In this document: positions 14,487 through 21,139 of the stretch, piece after piece
How the letters are laid out: the number at the start of each line of letters is the position of its first letter
How positions within the stretch are numbered: the stretch's first letter is position 1
The notes under the pieces: model-generated
The model's input: the letters and a program-made list of their open reading frames with translations, nothing else
Told to the model about the DNA's origin: nothing
The model's database searches: none
Translations under genes and position numbers: made by a program
IMG/VR virus record: IMGVR_UViG_3300020448_000050
Coordinates: 1 to 21,557 of that record
Strand: one strand, 5' to 3'
Source: a virus
Length of the DNA: 21,557 nucleotides

Positions 14487-14887
14487 TGTCTGATATAAAT
14501 TCGGCAATAATAGAAAGACTCGAACGAGTCGTTGACTCATTACAAGAGAACTCTGTAAAAATGGGACAACTTCTTGCAGTTCATAATGAGAAACTAGATA
14601 AGCAAGACAAGATAGATGAAGTATTATTTGAGAAAATAGATAGACTTTCTGCTGATGTAAATAGAGAAACAGAATTAATAAAGAAAGGATGTGAAAGAGA
14701 TATAAGAAAAGTAGATGAGAGATTGAGAACTATAGAGAAAAAAATGTGGTCTATAGCAGGTGGATTGGTGGTAATATCATTCATATTATCTGTACCAGGT
14801 CTTACAATTATGAGAAACTTGACAAATGAGAAAGAAGTTAGTACAATAAGTGGGTCAGTAGTCCAAAATATTGAACGAGTTCGTTGA
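14486..14887 (+). CDS. Coiled-coil protein with one C-terminal TM segment (XhlA/holin-accessory-like architecture)
   Basis: 133 aa. A long heptad-like helix (about 4-86, ending KVDERLRTIEKKMWS) leads directly into a single TM segment (about 88-108, IAGGLVVISFILSVPGLTIM) and a short polar tail. This coiled-coil-then-TM layout, with a charged-to-Trp transition at the membrane face, is like XhlA-type haemolysin/holin-accessory proteins and like phage membrane anchors. The sequence alone cannot decide between a lysis role and a replisome or membrane tether. It overlaps the primase gene by 17 bases and carries the promoter proposed for it. Confidence 0.8.
   Translation: MSDINSAIIERLERVVDSLQENSVKMGQLLAVHNEKLDKQDKIDEVLFEKIDRLSADVNRETELIKKGCERDIRKVDERLRTIEKKMWSIAGGLVVISFILSVPGLTIMRNLTNEKEVSTISGSVVQNIERVR
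14819..14847 (+). promoter_or_regulatory. Sigma70-type promoter before gp61
   Basis: TTGACA (14819-14824), a 17-base spacer and TACAAT (14842-14847) lie inside the coiled-coil/TM gene. The -10 is 24 bases before the primase TTG, giving a leader of roughly 17 bases. This is 11 of 12 consensus positions at optimal spacing. Confidence 0.55.
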
Positions 14888-15869
14888 TGCACACTATGTC
14901 ACTTTACTTTCTGGTAGACTAGATAAGTTTACAAGGAAAAAAGCAGACTTATATAACTTTCGATGCCCTTACTGTGGTGATTCACAGAAACATAAGAACA
15001 AGGCACGAGGTTATTTTTTTCGTCTGAAATCAGACATGGTATATAAATGCCACAACTGTGGTGTAGGTAGAACTCTACCTAATTTTCTAAAGGATCAAGC
15101 TCCTGATCTCTATGATGAGTATATCATGGAGAGATATAAGAGTGGCACTACAGGTAAAGGATCATATGTTCCCAAACCAAAATTTAAGAAACCTGTGTTT
15201 GAAAAACGTGGAGATCTCAAAAGTATTGCTGATCTAAATAAAGAGCACCCTGCAGTAAAATATATAAATGCCAGACAAATTCCTCAAGAATATCACAAAG
15301 AACTCTTCTTCACAGAAGGATTCTATAATTGGGTTAAGCAACAGAAACCATCAAGCACAGAAGTCTATGGTGATCAGTGCAGAATCATCATACCGTTCAT
15401 TAAGAGAACTGAAGGAAAAGATAGATGGTTTGGTTTCCAAGGCAGAAGTCTCGATCCAAGAGACAGACTCAGATACGTCACAGTAATGTTGGATGAAAAC
15501 GAACCTAAAATATATGGACTTAATAGATTAAATGAAAAAAACCCTGTCTACATTGTCGAAGGACCATTCGACTCGCTCTTCTTGGATAATTCGGTTGCGA
15601 TGGCTGGCAGCGATATTGATTGCAGGTCGTTTGGTTGGAGCAATTATATTTGGGTTTTTGATAACGAACCTCGTAATAGAGAAATCGTCAACCGAATCTC
15701 CAAAGCCATTGATAGAGGAGATAAAGTAGTAATATGGCCAAGTAATATTCAGCAAAAGGACATAAATGATATGTCACTAGCTGGACAGGATGTAAAAAAT
15801 CTGGTAGAATCAAATGTCTATCAGGGTATAGAAGCAAAACTTAAACTCAATAGTTGGAAAAAAGTATGA
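14871..15869 (+). CDS. 61: DNA primase (T4 gp61-like)
   Basis: Makes RNA primers for Okazaki fragments in complex with gp41; 332 aa. The N-terminal zinc ribbon is C32-x2-C35 (FRCPYCGDSQ) with C60-x2-C63 (VYKCHNCGVG). The TOPRIM catalytic core has VYIVEGPFDSLFL (E230, D234) and IWVFDNEPRN (D264), followed by VIWPSNIQQKDINDMSLAG. The translation starts with TTG at 14871: no ATG or GTG is available in frame before the zinc ribbon, and the N terminus FVDAHYVTLLSGRLDKFTRKKADLYNF without its first residues would be incomplete. No Shine-Dalgarno is obvious, so coupling to the overlapping upstream gene or the near promoter may drive it. The region 15530-15740, encoding the TOPRIM motifs, is less A-rich than the rest. 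Confidence 0.95.
   Translation: MNEFVDAHYVTLLSGRLDKFTRKKADLYNFRCPYCGDSQKHKNKARGYFFRLKSDMVYKCHNCGVGRTLPNFLKDQAPDLYDEYIMERYKSGTTGKGSYVPKPKFKKPVFEKRGDLKSIADLNKEHPAVKYINARQIPQEYHKELFFTEGFYNWVKQQKPSSTEVYGDQCRIIIPFIKRTEGKDRWFGFQGRSLDPRDRLRYVTVMLDENEPKIYGLNRLNEKNPVYIVEGPFDSLFLDNSVAMAGSDIDCRSFGWSNYIWVFDNEPRNREIVNRISKAIDRGDKVVIWPSNIQQKDINDMSLAGQDVKNLVESNVYQGIEAKLKLNSWKKV
15782..15810 (+). promoter_or_regulatory. Candidate sigma70-type promoter before nrdA
   Basis: TGGACA (15782-15787), a 17-base spacer and TAGAAT (15805-15810) lie within the 3' end of gp61, about 55 bases before the nrdA ATG. Ten of 12 consensus positions match at optimal spacing. Confidence 0.4.
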
Positions 15870-18208
15870 CTCCTAAGGAGATAAACGTAATCAAGAGAGA
15901 TGGAACTAAAACACCTCTTGACTTAAATAGAGTTCATCACATTGTTGAACATGCCTGTAGAGGTCTAGCAGGTGTCTCTGAATCACAGGTAGAGATTAAT
16001 AGTGGACTACAATTCTTTGATGGTATCAAGACATCAGATATACAGGAAATACTGGTAAGATCTGCTAATGATCTAATTAGTTTAGAAGCACCAAACTATC
16101 AATACGTTGCTGCTAGATTACTTCTTTTTAGTTTAAGGAAGTCTGTATATAAAGGACACCCAGATCATCCTACAAAGTTTATAGAACATATACAATCATG
16201 TATAGACAGAAACTTATACGATAACGACATACTTAAGAAGTATACTGAAGAAGAAATAACCGAACTAGATAAGTACATTGATCATGGTAGGGATTACCTC
16301 TTTACCTATGCAGGTATAAGACAGGTTGTAGATAAATACTTAGTGCAGGATAGAAGCACAGGAGAAGTATACGAGACTCCTCAGTTCATGTATATGATGA
16401 TCGCTGCAACCCTTTTCCAAGACGATGATAAGTTTTACAGATTAAAATATGTCAAAAAATACTACGACGCAATCAGCAAACACAAAATCAACATTCCCAC
16501 ACCTATCATGGGAGGGGTTAGAACTCCACTTAGACAATTTGCTAGCTGTGTTCTTGTTGATATTGATGACACCCTCGATAGCATCTTTAGTTCTGATATG
16601 GCTATCGGCAAATATGTTGCACAAAGGGCGGGTATCGGCATCAACGCGGGTCGCATCCGTGGCATCAACAGTAAAATCAGGGGTGGCGAAGTGCAACATA
16701 CAGGTGTTGTCCCGTTCCTCAAAAAGTTTGAAAGCACTGTCAGATGTTGCACTCAAAATGGCATCCGTGGTGGATCAGCGACTGTCCACTTCCCCATCTG
16801 GCACAAAGAAATAAGAGATATATTAGTTCTTAAGAACAACAAAGGAACAGAAGACAACAGAGTAAGAAAATTAGATTACTCTATTCAACTTAGTAAATTA
16901 TTTTATGAGAGGTTTTTATCCGCAGAGGAGGTTAGTCTTTTTTCTCCTCATGATGTGCCAGGGTTGTATGATAGTTTTGGCACGGAATCTTTTGACGATC
17001 TATACGTCAAGTATGAATTAGATGAATCAATTCCCAGAGATACTGTAAACGCACAAGAACTTATACTAGACCTCTTGAAAGAAAGAGCAGAAACTGGTAG
17101 AATATACATTATGAACATAGATCATTGTAATTCCCACTCATCCTTCTTGGATAAAGTGGAAATGAGTAATCTATGTCAGGAGATAACTCTCCCAACTAAA
17201 CCTATACAACATATTGATGACCAAACTGGAGAAATTGCTCTCTGCATCCTTAGTGCTATTAATATTGGCAAAATTAGGGATCTTTCGGATCTTGAAAGCC
17301 TCTGTGATCTTACTGTTAGGTCTCTTGATGAGCTCATTGATTTTCAACGATACCCCGTCAGAGCAGCAGAAATCGCTACCAAGGCACGTAGATCGCTTGG
17401 GGTAGGTTATATTGGTCTTGCTCATTACCTTGCTAAGAACGGTGTAGGGTACGAAGATAAGAAGGCATATAAGTTAGTTCACGACCTAACTGAGGCATTC
17501 CAATACAACCTAATAAAGGCAACTGTACAACTTGCAAAGGAAAAAGGTCCATGCGAATACTCAAATCGCACCAAGTATCATAATGGAATTCTTCCTATAG
17601 ATACATATAAGAACGATGTCGATGAAATTGTTCCAAACAATCTGAATTATGATTGGGAAACTCTCAGAAAACTTGTCGTTCAATATGGAGTCAGGAACTC
17701 AACATTGTCCGCACAAATGCCTTCGGAGAGCAGTTCCGTTGTGTCTAATGCCACAAATGGAATCGAACCTCCTAGAGGATACTTGTCCATTAAAAAATCA
17801 AAGAAAGGACCCCTTAAGCAAATTGTTCCGCAGTATGGGACTTTGAAAAATGCTTACACTCTTCTTTGGGATATGAAAAATAATAATGGATATATTAACA
17901 TCGTTGCAGTAATGCAAAAATTCTTCGACCAAGCCATATCTGGTAACTGGTCTTACAACCCACAACACTTTGAAGGTAATGAAGTTCCTACTAGTGTTAT
18001 GGCAAATGATCTTCTAACCACATACAAGTATGGATGGAAGACCTCATATTATCAAAATACTCATGATATGAAGAGTGATGAGATTGAGGAACCTGCACAT
18101 CCAATAGGATGGCATGATAATGTTCCCGAAAAATCATCAGAGTTAGATAATTTAATAGATGAATGTTCAATAGAAAATCAAGAGGAGTGCGAGTCCTGTG
18201 CAATTTAG
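15866..18208 (+). CDS. nrdA: Class Ia ribonucleotide reductase, large subunit
   Basis: Reduces NDPs to dNDPs with NrdB; 780 aa, co-linear with E. coli NrdA over its length. Visible elements are an N-terminal ATP cone (NVIKRDGTKTPLDLNRVHHI), the active-site pair C228 (FASCVLV) and C460 (EIALCIL), the radical cysteine and base in SNLCQEITLP (C437, E439), and the radical-path tyrosines in KTSYYQNT. A C-terminal ECESCAI Cys pair accepts electrons from thioredoxin or glutaredoxin. The ATG at 15866 overlaps the primase stop (ATGA) and is preferred to the TTG at 15854. Several ATP-cone residues known to bind effector in E. coli are changed (H59 is Gln here). Stretches at 16550-16800 and 17220-17400 have more pyrimidine-rich codon use. 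Confidence 0.97.
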   Translation: MTPKEINVIKRDGTKTPLDLNRVHHIVEHACRGLAGVSESQVEINSGLQFFDGIKTSDIQEILVRSANDLISLEAPNYQYVAARLLLFSLRKSVYKGHPDHPTKFIEHIQSCIDRNLYDNDILKKYTEEEITELDKYIDHGRDYLFTYAGIRQVVDKYLVQDRSTGEVYETPQFMYMMIAATLFQDDDKFYRLKYVKKYYDAISKHKINIPTPIMGGVRTPLRQFASCVLVDIDDTLDSIFSSDMAIGKYVAQRAGIGINAGRIRGINSKIRGGEVQHTGVVPFLKKFESTVRCCTQNGIRGGSATVHFPIWHKEIRDILVLKNNKGTEDNRVRKLDYSIQLSKLFYERFLSAEEVSLFSPHDVPGLYDSFGTESFDDLYVKYELDESIPRDTVNAQELILDLLKERAETGRIYIMNIDHCNSHSSFLDKVEMSNLCQEITLPTKPIQHIDDQTGEIALCILSAINIGKIRDLSDLESLCDLTVRSLDELIDFQRYPVRAAEIATKARRSLGVGYIGLAHYLAKNGVGYEDKKAYKLVHDLTEAFQYNLIKATVQLAKEKGPCEYSNRTKYHNGILPIDTYKNDVDEIVPNNLNYDWETLRKLVVQYGVRNSTLSAQMPSESSSVVSNATNGIEPPRGYLSIKKSKKGPLKQIVPQYGTLKNAYTLLWDMKNNNGYINIVAVMQKFFDQAISGNWSYNPQHFEGNEVPTSVMANDLLTTYKYGWKTSYYQNTHDMKSDEIEEPAHPIGWHDNVPEKSSELDNLIDECSIENQEECESCAI

Positions 18209-18230
18209 ACAAAATTCTACGGAGAAAAAA

Positions 18231-19370
18231 GTGGTTGATTCTATGACTGTGTTCAACACAGAACAGGTCAACACTAAAAAACAACCTATGTTTTTTGGTG
18301 CACCTTTAGGTGTTCAGAGATACGATTCTTTCAAGTATCCTGCATTTGAGAACTTAACTAAGTCTCAATTAGGATATTTCTGGAGACCAGAAGAGGTATC
18401 TCTACAGAAAGATCGTGGAGATTATCAATCATTACGACCAGAGCAAAAGCATATTTTTACATCAAACTTGAAGTATCAAGTTATGCTTGATTCTGTACAA
18501 GGTCGTGCACCAGGTATGGCATTTGCACCATACTGTTCTCTACCTGAGTTAGAGGGATGCATGAACGTATGGCAGATGATGGAAATGATTCATTCTCGTT
18601 CGTATACATACATCATGAAGAATGTATATTCAGATCCATCTGAGGTCTTTGATACTATTCTTACAGACAATAGAATATTGGAGAGGGCAGAGAGTGTTAC
18701 AGGATCCTATGATGCATTTGTAAATCAGGCACATCAGTATGATACAAGTAACTGGTGGAGATCCGAGTGGAGTGGACCTAATGCAGATTATGAAAAGAAA
18801 GAATTAAAAAGAAAACTTTATAGGGCAGTAGCTAATGTCAACATTTTGGAAGGTATCCGCTTTTATGTATCTTTTGCTTGTAGTTTTGCTTTTGGTGAAC
18901 TTAAATGCATGGAAGGGTCTGCGAAAATCATATCGCTTATTGCAAGAGATGAGAATCAGCATCTGGCAATAACTCAAAATATTCTAAACAATTGGAGAAA
19001 AGGTGACGATCCACAAATGGTTGAGATTGTAAAAGAAGAAGAACCATGGATTATTAGAGAATTTGAGAAGTGTGTTAATGAAGAAAAGAGATGGGCAGAA
19101 TATCTGTTCAAAGACGGATCTATGATTGGATTAAATGATAAACTACTTCATCGTTATGTTGAATGGGTTTGTAATCGTAGAATGAGATCAATCGGACTTA
19201 AACCAGTTTATGACGTACCTGCAAGAAACAATCCACTACCTTGGACAGAACATTGGATCAGTTCTAAGGGTCTTCAAGTGGCACCCCAAGAAACAGAAGT
19301 CGAATCTTACATCGTTGGTGGAATCAAACAAGACGTTAAAAAAGACACCTTCTCAGGATTCAAACTCTGA
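18231..19370 (+). CDS. nrdB: Class Ia ribonucleotide reductase, small subunit
   Basis: Houses the diiron-tyrosyl radical that drives NrdA; 379 aa from the GTG at 18231 (E. coli NrdB has 376). All expected residues are present: D87 (MLDSVQG), E118 and H121 (MEMIHSRSY), radical Y125, E207 (LEGIRFYVSF), E241 and H244 (ARDENQH). The C-terminal tail KDTFSGFKL is the peptide that docks on NrdA. The GTG is chosen because GGAG (18221-18224) lies 6 bases upstream. The frame stays open to a GTG at 18198 overlapping nrdA, and an ATG follows at 18243, so the exact start is open. nrdA and nrdB are adjacent and clearly one unit. Confidence 0.97.
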   Translation: MVDSMTVFNTEQVNTKKQPMFFGAPLGVQRYDSFKYPAFENLTKSQLGYFWRPEEVSLQKDRGDYQSLRPEQKHIFTSNLKYQVMLDSVQGRAPGMAFAPYCSLPELEGCMNVWQMMEMIHSRSYTYIMKNVYSDPSEVFDTILTDNRILERAESVTGSYDAFVNQAHQYDTSNWWRSEWSGPNADYEKKELKRKLYRAVANVNILEGIRFYVSFACSFAFGELKCMEGSAKIISLIARDENQHLAITQNILNNWRKGDDPQMVEIVKEEEPWIIREFEKCVNEEKRWAEYLFKDGSMIGLNDKLLHRYVEWVCNRRMRSIGLKPVYDVPARNNPLPWTEHWISSKGLQVAPQETEVESYIVGGIKQDVKKDTFSGFKL

Positions 19371-19452
19371 TATAGAGTGGGATCTAGACGAGTGTTATAA
19401 AGCAATTAGGGATTCTGCAGATCATCAATGGGATGATTTTGCAGGTGGATAA
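19315..19452 (+). CDS. Possible small acidic protein overlapping the nrdB 3' end
   Basis: A frame running out of the nrdB 3' end (frame +1 to nrdB) continues through the 108-base gap and stops at TAA 19450-19452. Its last 30 residues, NSDIEWDLDECYKAIRDSADHQWDDFAGG, look like a real acidic peptide and use codons like the neighbours. The start is uncertain: TTG 19315 or GTG 19318 give about 45 aa, and an ATG exists far upstream at 19210 (80 aa). No good ribosome site was seen. If it is not coding, the gap would be the longest empty one in this stretch. Confidence 0.4.
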   Translation: MVESNKTLKKTPSQDSNSDIEWDLDECYKAIRDSADHQWDDFAGG

Positions 19453-19478
19453 ATATAGGAAATAATGATTAATTTAGG

Positions 19479-19934
19479 ATGGAATGCGATTATGAAAATC
19501 CCTGGTACTACAAAGGTACAGCTTTCACTTCTGACGATATTGGCGATTTCTTCGGTTACGTCTACCTCATTACAAATAAAACAACAGGTAAAAAGTACAT
19601 TGGTAGAAAGTACTTCGTACAAAAGAGAAAACCCAAGGGTGGAAAACGACGTATTACTTCTGAGTCTGATTGGAAGAAGTATTATGGAAGTTCCCCAGAA
19701 CTCAAGTCCGACGTATCCAGATATGGAAAGGAAAATTTTTCCAGAGAGATTATGTCCCTTCATACTACACTCGGACGAACCAATTATGAAGAGACCAAGC
19801 AATTGTTCTTAAATAATGTTTTGATGGAATCACTTGACGATGGAACACCGATGTATTATAATAGTAACATCCTAGGTCGTTACATGAAAAAAGATTATGG
19901 CAACTTTGAAAGAAACTCTGAAACAGACTCATGA
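19479..19934 (+). CDS. GIY-YIG-like endonuclease, 151 aa
   Basis: 151 aa. The GIY-YIG signature is GYVYLITNKTTG (26-37) followed by KKYIGRKYF (38-46), with R43 in the place of the catalytic arginine. A conserved basic block (VQKRKPKGGKRRITSESDWKKYYGSSPEL) and REIMSLH, GRTNYEETKQLF (E104/E105 as possible metal ligand) follow. This type is frequent in marine T4-like phages as a free-standing gene. Standing next to nrdB, a favourite homing site, it may be a homing endonuclease, but it could also be a resident repair or host-DNA nuclease. The 3' end contains the promoter for the next gene and overlaps it by 38 bases. Confidence 0.85.
   Translation: MECDYENPWYYKGTAFTSDDIGDFFGYVYLITNKTTGKKYIGRKYFVQKRKPKGGKRRITSESDWKKYYGSSPELKSDVSRYGKENFSREIMSLHTTLGRTNYEETKQLFLNNVLMESLDDGTPMYYNSNILGRYMKKDYGNFERNSETDS
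19834..19862 (+). promoter_or_regulatory. Sigma70-type promoter before the 71-aa gene
   Basis: TTGACG (19834-19839), a 17-base spacer and a perfect TATAAT (19857-19862) lie inside the endonuclease gene, 34 bases before the next ATG. Eleven of 12 consensus positions match at optimal spacing. Confidence 0.55.
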
Positions 19935-20112
19935 TTGGTCTCTTAGTCGTATCAATGAACTTTGTTCTCGTGGTGATTTTGAAGAGGTTGTGAACGGTGA
20001 TTCAATTCGTCAAGAGTTTGATGAATGGTTAAACACAGAAAAAGAAAGTCATGTATTATCTCTAGAATACATAGAAGATTTTGATAGTGGTGTAGATATT
20101 ATAGAAATTTAG
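19897..20112 (+). CDS. Small acidic hypothetical protein, 71 aa
   Basis: 71 aa, acidic: MATLKETLKQTHDWSLSRIN, then LCSRGDFEEVVNGDSIRQEF, DEWLNTEKESHVLSLEYIED. It is all-helical in appearance, with no membrane segment or metal motif. It starts 38 bases inside the endonuclease gene and has its own well-formed promoter. As a small, acidic, possibly early product it is a candidate host-takeover or inhibitor protein, but that is inference only. Confidence 0.75.
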   Translation: MATLKETLKQTHDWSLSRINELCSRGDFEEVVNGDSIRQEFDEWLNTEKESHVLSLEYIEDFDSGVDIIEI

Positions 20113-20116
20113 ATTA

Positions 20117-20129
20117 TATATAGTGTAGA
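20117..20129 (+). repeat. Upstream element shared by the two 64-aa paralogues (copy 2)
   Basis: TATATAGTGTAGA, matching 12720-12732 in 12 of 13 positions and lying at a similar distance from the paralogue's ATG. Confidence 0.45.
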
Positions 20130-20147
20130 TGTAAATACAGTAAGATT

Positions 20148-20342
20148 ATGTTATCCTTTTTACTCCCATTTGCTACAAAAGTTATAACTGACGCAGTAGC
20201 AAAAGTCCCAGACAATGAAGAACTGGGCGAAAAACTAATAGGCATTTGCCTTATTATCCTTAAGAAAGCAGTCAAGTTGACAAAAACTGATATGGATGAT
20301 AAACTGTTAGCACAGGTAGAATCTGCAATCAAAGCAAGGTAA
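20148..20342 (+). CDS. 64-aa conserved protein, paralogue B
   Basis: 64 aa, a gap-free paralogue of the 12748 gene (about 45 of 64 identical): MLSFLLPFATKVITDAVAKV, then NEELGEKLIGICLIILKKAV and KLTKTDMDDKLLAQVESAIK. The same layout of hydrophobic start, acidic linker, hydrophobic helix and charged C-terminal helix is kept. Here it is followed after 4 bases by a TM protein and then by more membrane proteins, which favours a membrane-associated role. A 14-base exact match (ATGGATGATAAACT) remains between the two genes. Function unknown. Confidence 0.85.
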   Translation: MLSFLLPFATKVITDAVAKVPDNEELGEKLIGICLIILKKAVKLTKTDMDDKLLAQVESAIKAR

Positions 20343-20346
20343 AATT

Positions 20347-20634
20347 ATGTTACAAAAAATTGTAAACGGAATCGCTATTGCGAGTGGAGTTATTTCCCTT
20401 TCAGTAGTAGGTCTCGGTGGATACGTCTTCATTCGTAAAGATGCGATTATTGAAGATGTAAAAAGCAAAATTATGGAGGCTGTGATGCCAGGTGGAATGA
20501 GTGGAATACTTGGTGGAGATGCAGGTGGAGGAGCACTAGAAGGATTAGGAGATCTTGTTAATCCTAGTGCAGCACCTTCCGCACCTACACCAGATGCACC
20601 TGCAACAGGATCTGGACTACCACTAGGTTTTTAA
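20347..20634 (+). CDS. Single-pass membrane protein with Gly/Ala/Pro-rich tail, 95 aa
   Basis: 95 aa. One clear TM segment (about 5-28, IVNGIAIASGVISLSVVGLGGYVF) is followed by a short charged helix (IRKDAIIEDVKSKIMEAV) and a low-complexity tail rich in Gly, Ala and Pro (about 48-95, ending TGSGLPLGF). It has no signal peptidase site or lipobox. It starts 4 bases after the 64-aa paralogue, and a weak promoter-like pair (TTGACA 20277, TAAACT 20300) lies within that gene. Possibly a virion or envelope protein; function unknown. Confidence 0.8.
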   Translation: MLQKIVNGIAIASGVISLSVVGLGGYVFIRKDAIIEDVKSKIMEAVMPGGMSGILGGDAGGGALEGLGDLVNPSAAPSAPTPDAPATGSGLPLGF

Positions 20635-20649
20635 ATAAACATAGTTTGC

Positions 20650-20692
20650 ATAGAATTGAGAATGCTATATATAAATAGTCTCTCAATTTTAT
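20650..20692. repeat. Inverted repeat enclosing a late promoter
   Basis: The arms ATAGAATTGAGA (20650-20661) and TCTCAATTTTAT (20681-20692) pair over 12 bases with a single G-T wobble. The 19-base loop contains the TATAAATA box. In read-through RNA the hairpin would end 3 bases before the ATG at 20696. Confidence 0.7.
20670..20677 (+). promoter_or_regulatory. T4-type late promoter (TATAAATA)
   Basis: An exact TATAAATA lies in the 61-base intergenic gap, 18 bases before the ATG at 20696. It is the second intergenic exact late box in the window, and it lies within the loop of an inverted repeat. Confidence 0.7.
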
Positions 20693-20695
20693 GTC

Positions 20696-21139
20696 ATGGC
20701 AGAAGCAGTTAAAAAAGAAGAAGTAAAAGCAGAAGAACCTAAAAAAGCAGTAGGTCCTATTGCAAAACTAAAAGAACTATCCGAGGACAAAGAGGAGCAG
20801 ATGGAAATCTTCTCAACTTTTGTTAGACTCGGAATTTTAATTTGGAGTGGTGGAATATTAACTTTAAATTATGTTTCAATCCCAAATTTTCCTCAAAAAA
20901 ATATTGACCCAACTTTCATAGCTTCGGTCTTTACAGGGGTCCTAGCTAGTTTTGGCATCCAAACAGCATCTAAGAAGAATGGTAATAGTGCATCAAAACC
21001 TCCAGTTGCTCCTATATCTAAACAAGATATGGAAAAACTAATTGAAAAGGCAGCAAACACAGCACCTGCACAAACAATTAGATTAGAACAAGCACCAATG
21101 GTTCTTGCTCCAAGTCCAACCCCAACTAAGAAAGGATAG
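20696..21139 (+). CDS. Two-TM membrane protein, 147 aa
   Basis: 147 aa. A Lys/Glu/Ala-rich N-terminal tail (1-40) precedes TM1 (about 42-60, FVRLGILIWSGGILTLNYV), a short Pro-containing loop (SIPNFPQKNIDPTF), TM2 (about 74-90, IASVFTGVLASFGI) and a C-terminal tail of about 55 residues rich in Pro, Ala and Lys. Two TMs with charged termini would suit a holin-like protein, but the long tails also fit a virion membrane-contact protein. I recall similar proteins in marine T4-like phages with no assigned function. A late promoter precedes it, and no strong ribosome site is seen. Confidence 0.8.
   Translation: MAEAVKKEEVKAEEPKKAVGPIAKLKELSEDKEEQMEIFSTFVRLGILIWSGGILTLNYVSIPNFPQKNIDPTFIASVFTGVLASFGIQTASKKNGNSASKPPVAPISKQDMEKLIEKAANTAPAQTIRLEQAPMVLAPSPTPTKKG

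Noticed and set aside
16442-16814. Long ORFs on both strands overlapping nrdA (up to 121 aa)
   Set aside because: Shadows of a conserved nrdA region with low stop-codon density; no motif and no start context. The cause (composition patch) is reported instead.
19448-19455. GATAAATA as a late promoter for the GIY-YIG gene
   Set aside because: Same non-consensus form, and it overlaps the stop of a possible small ORF; not strong enough.
20277-20305. TTGACA with 17-base spacer and TAAACT before the 20347 gene
   Set aside because: The -10 matches only 4 of 6 positions and the region is conserved coding sequence of the 64-aa paralogue.
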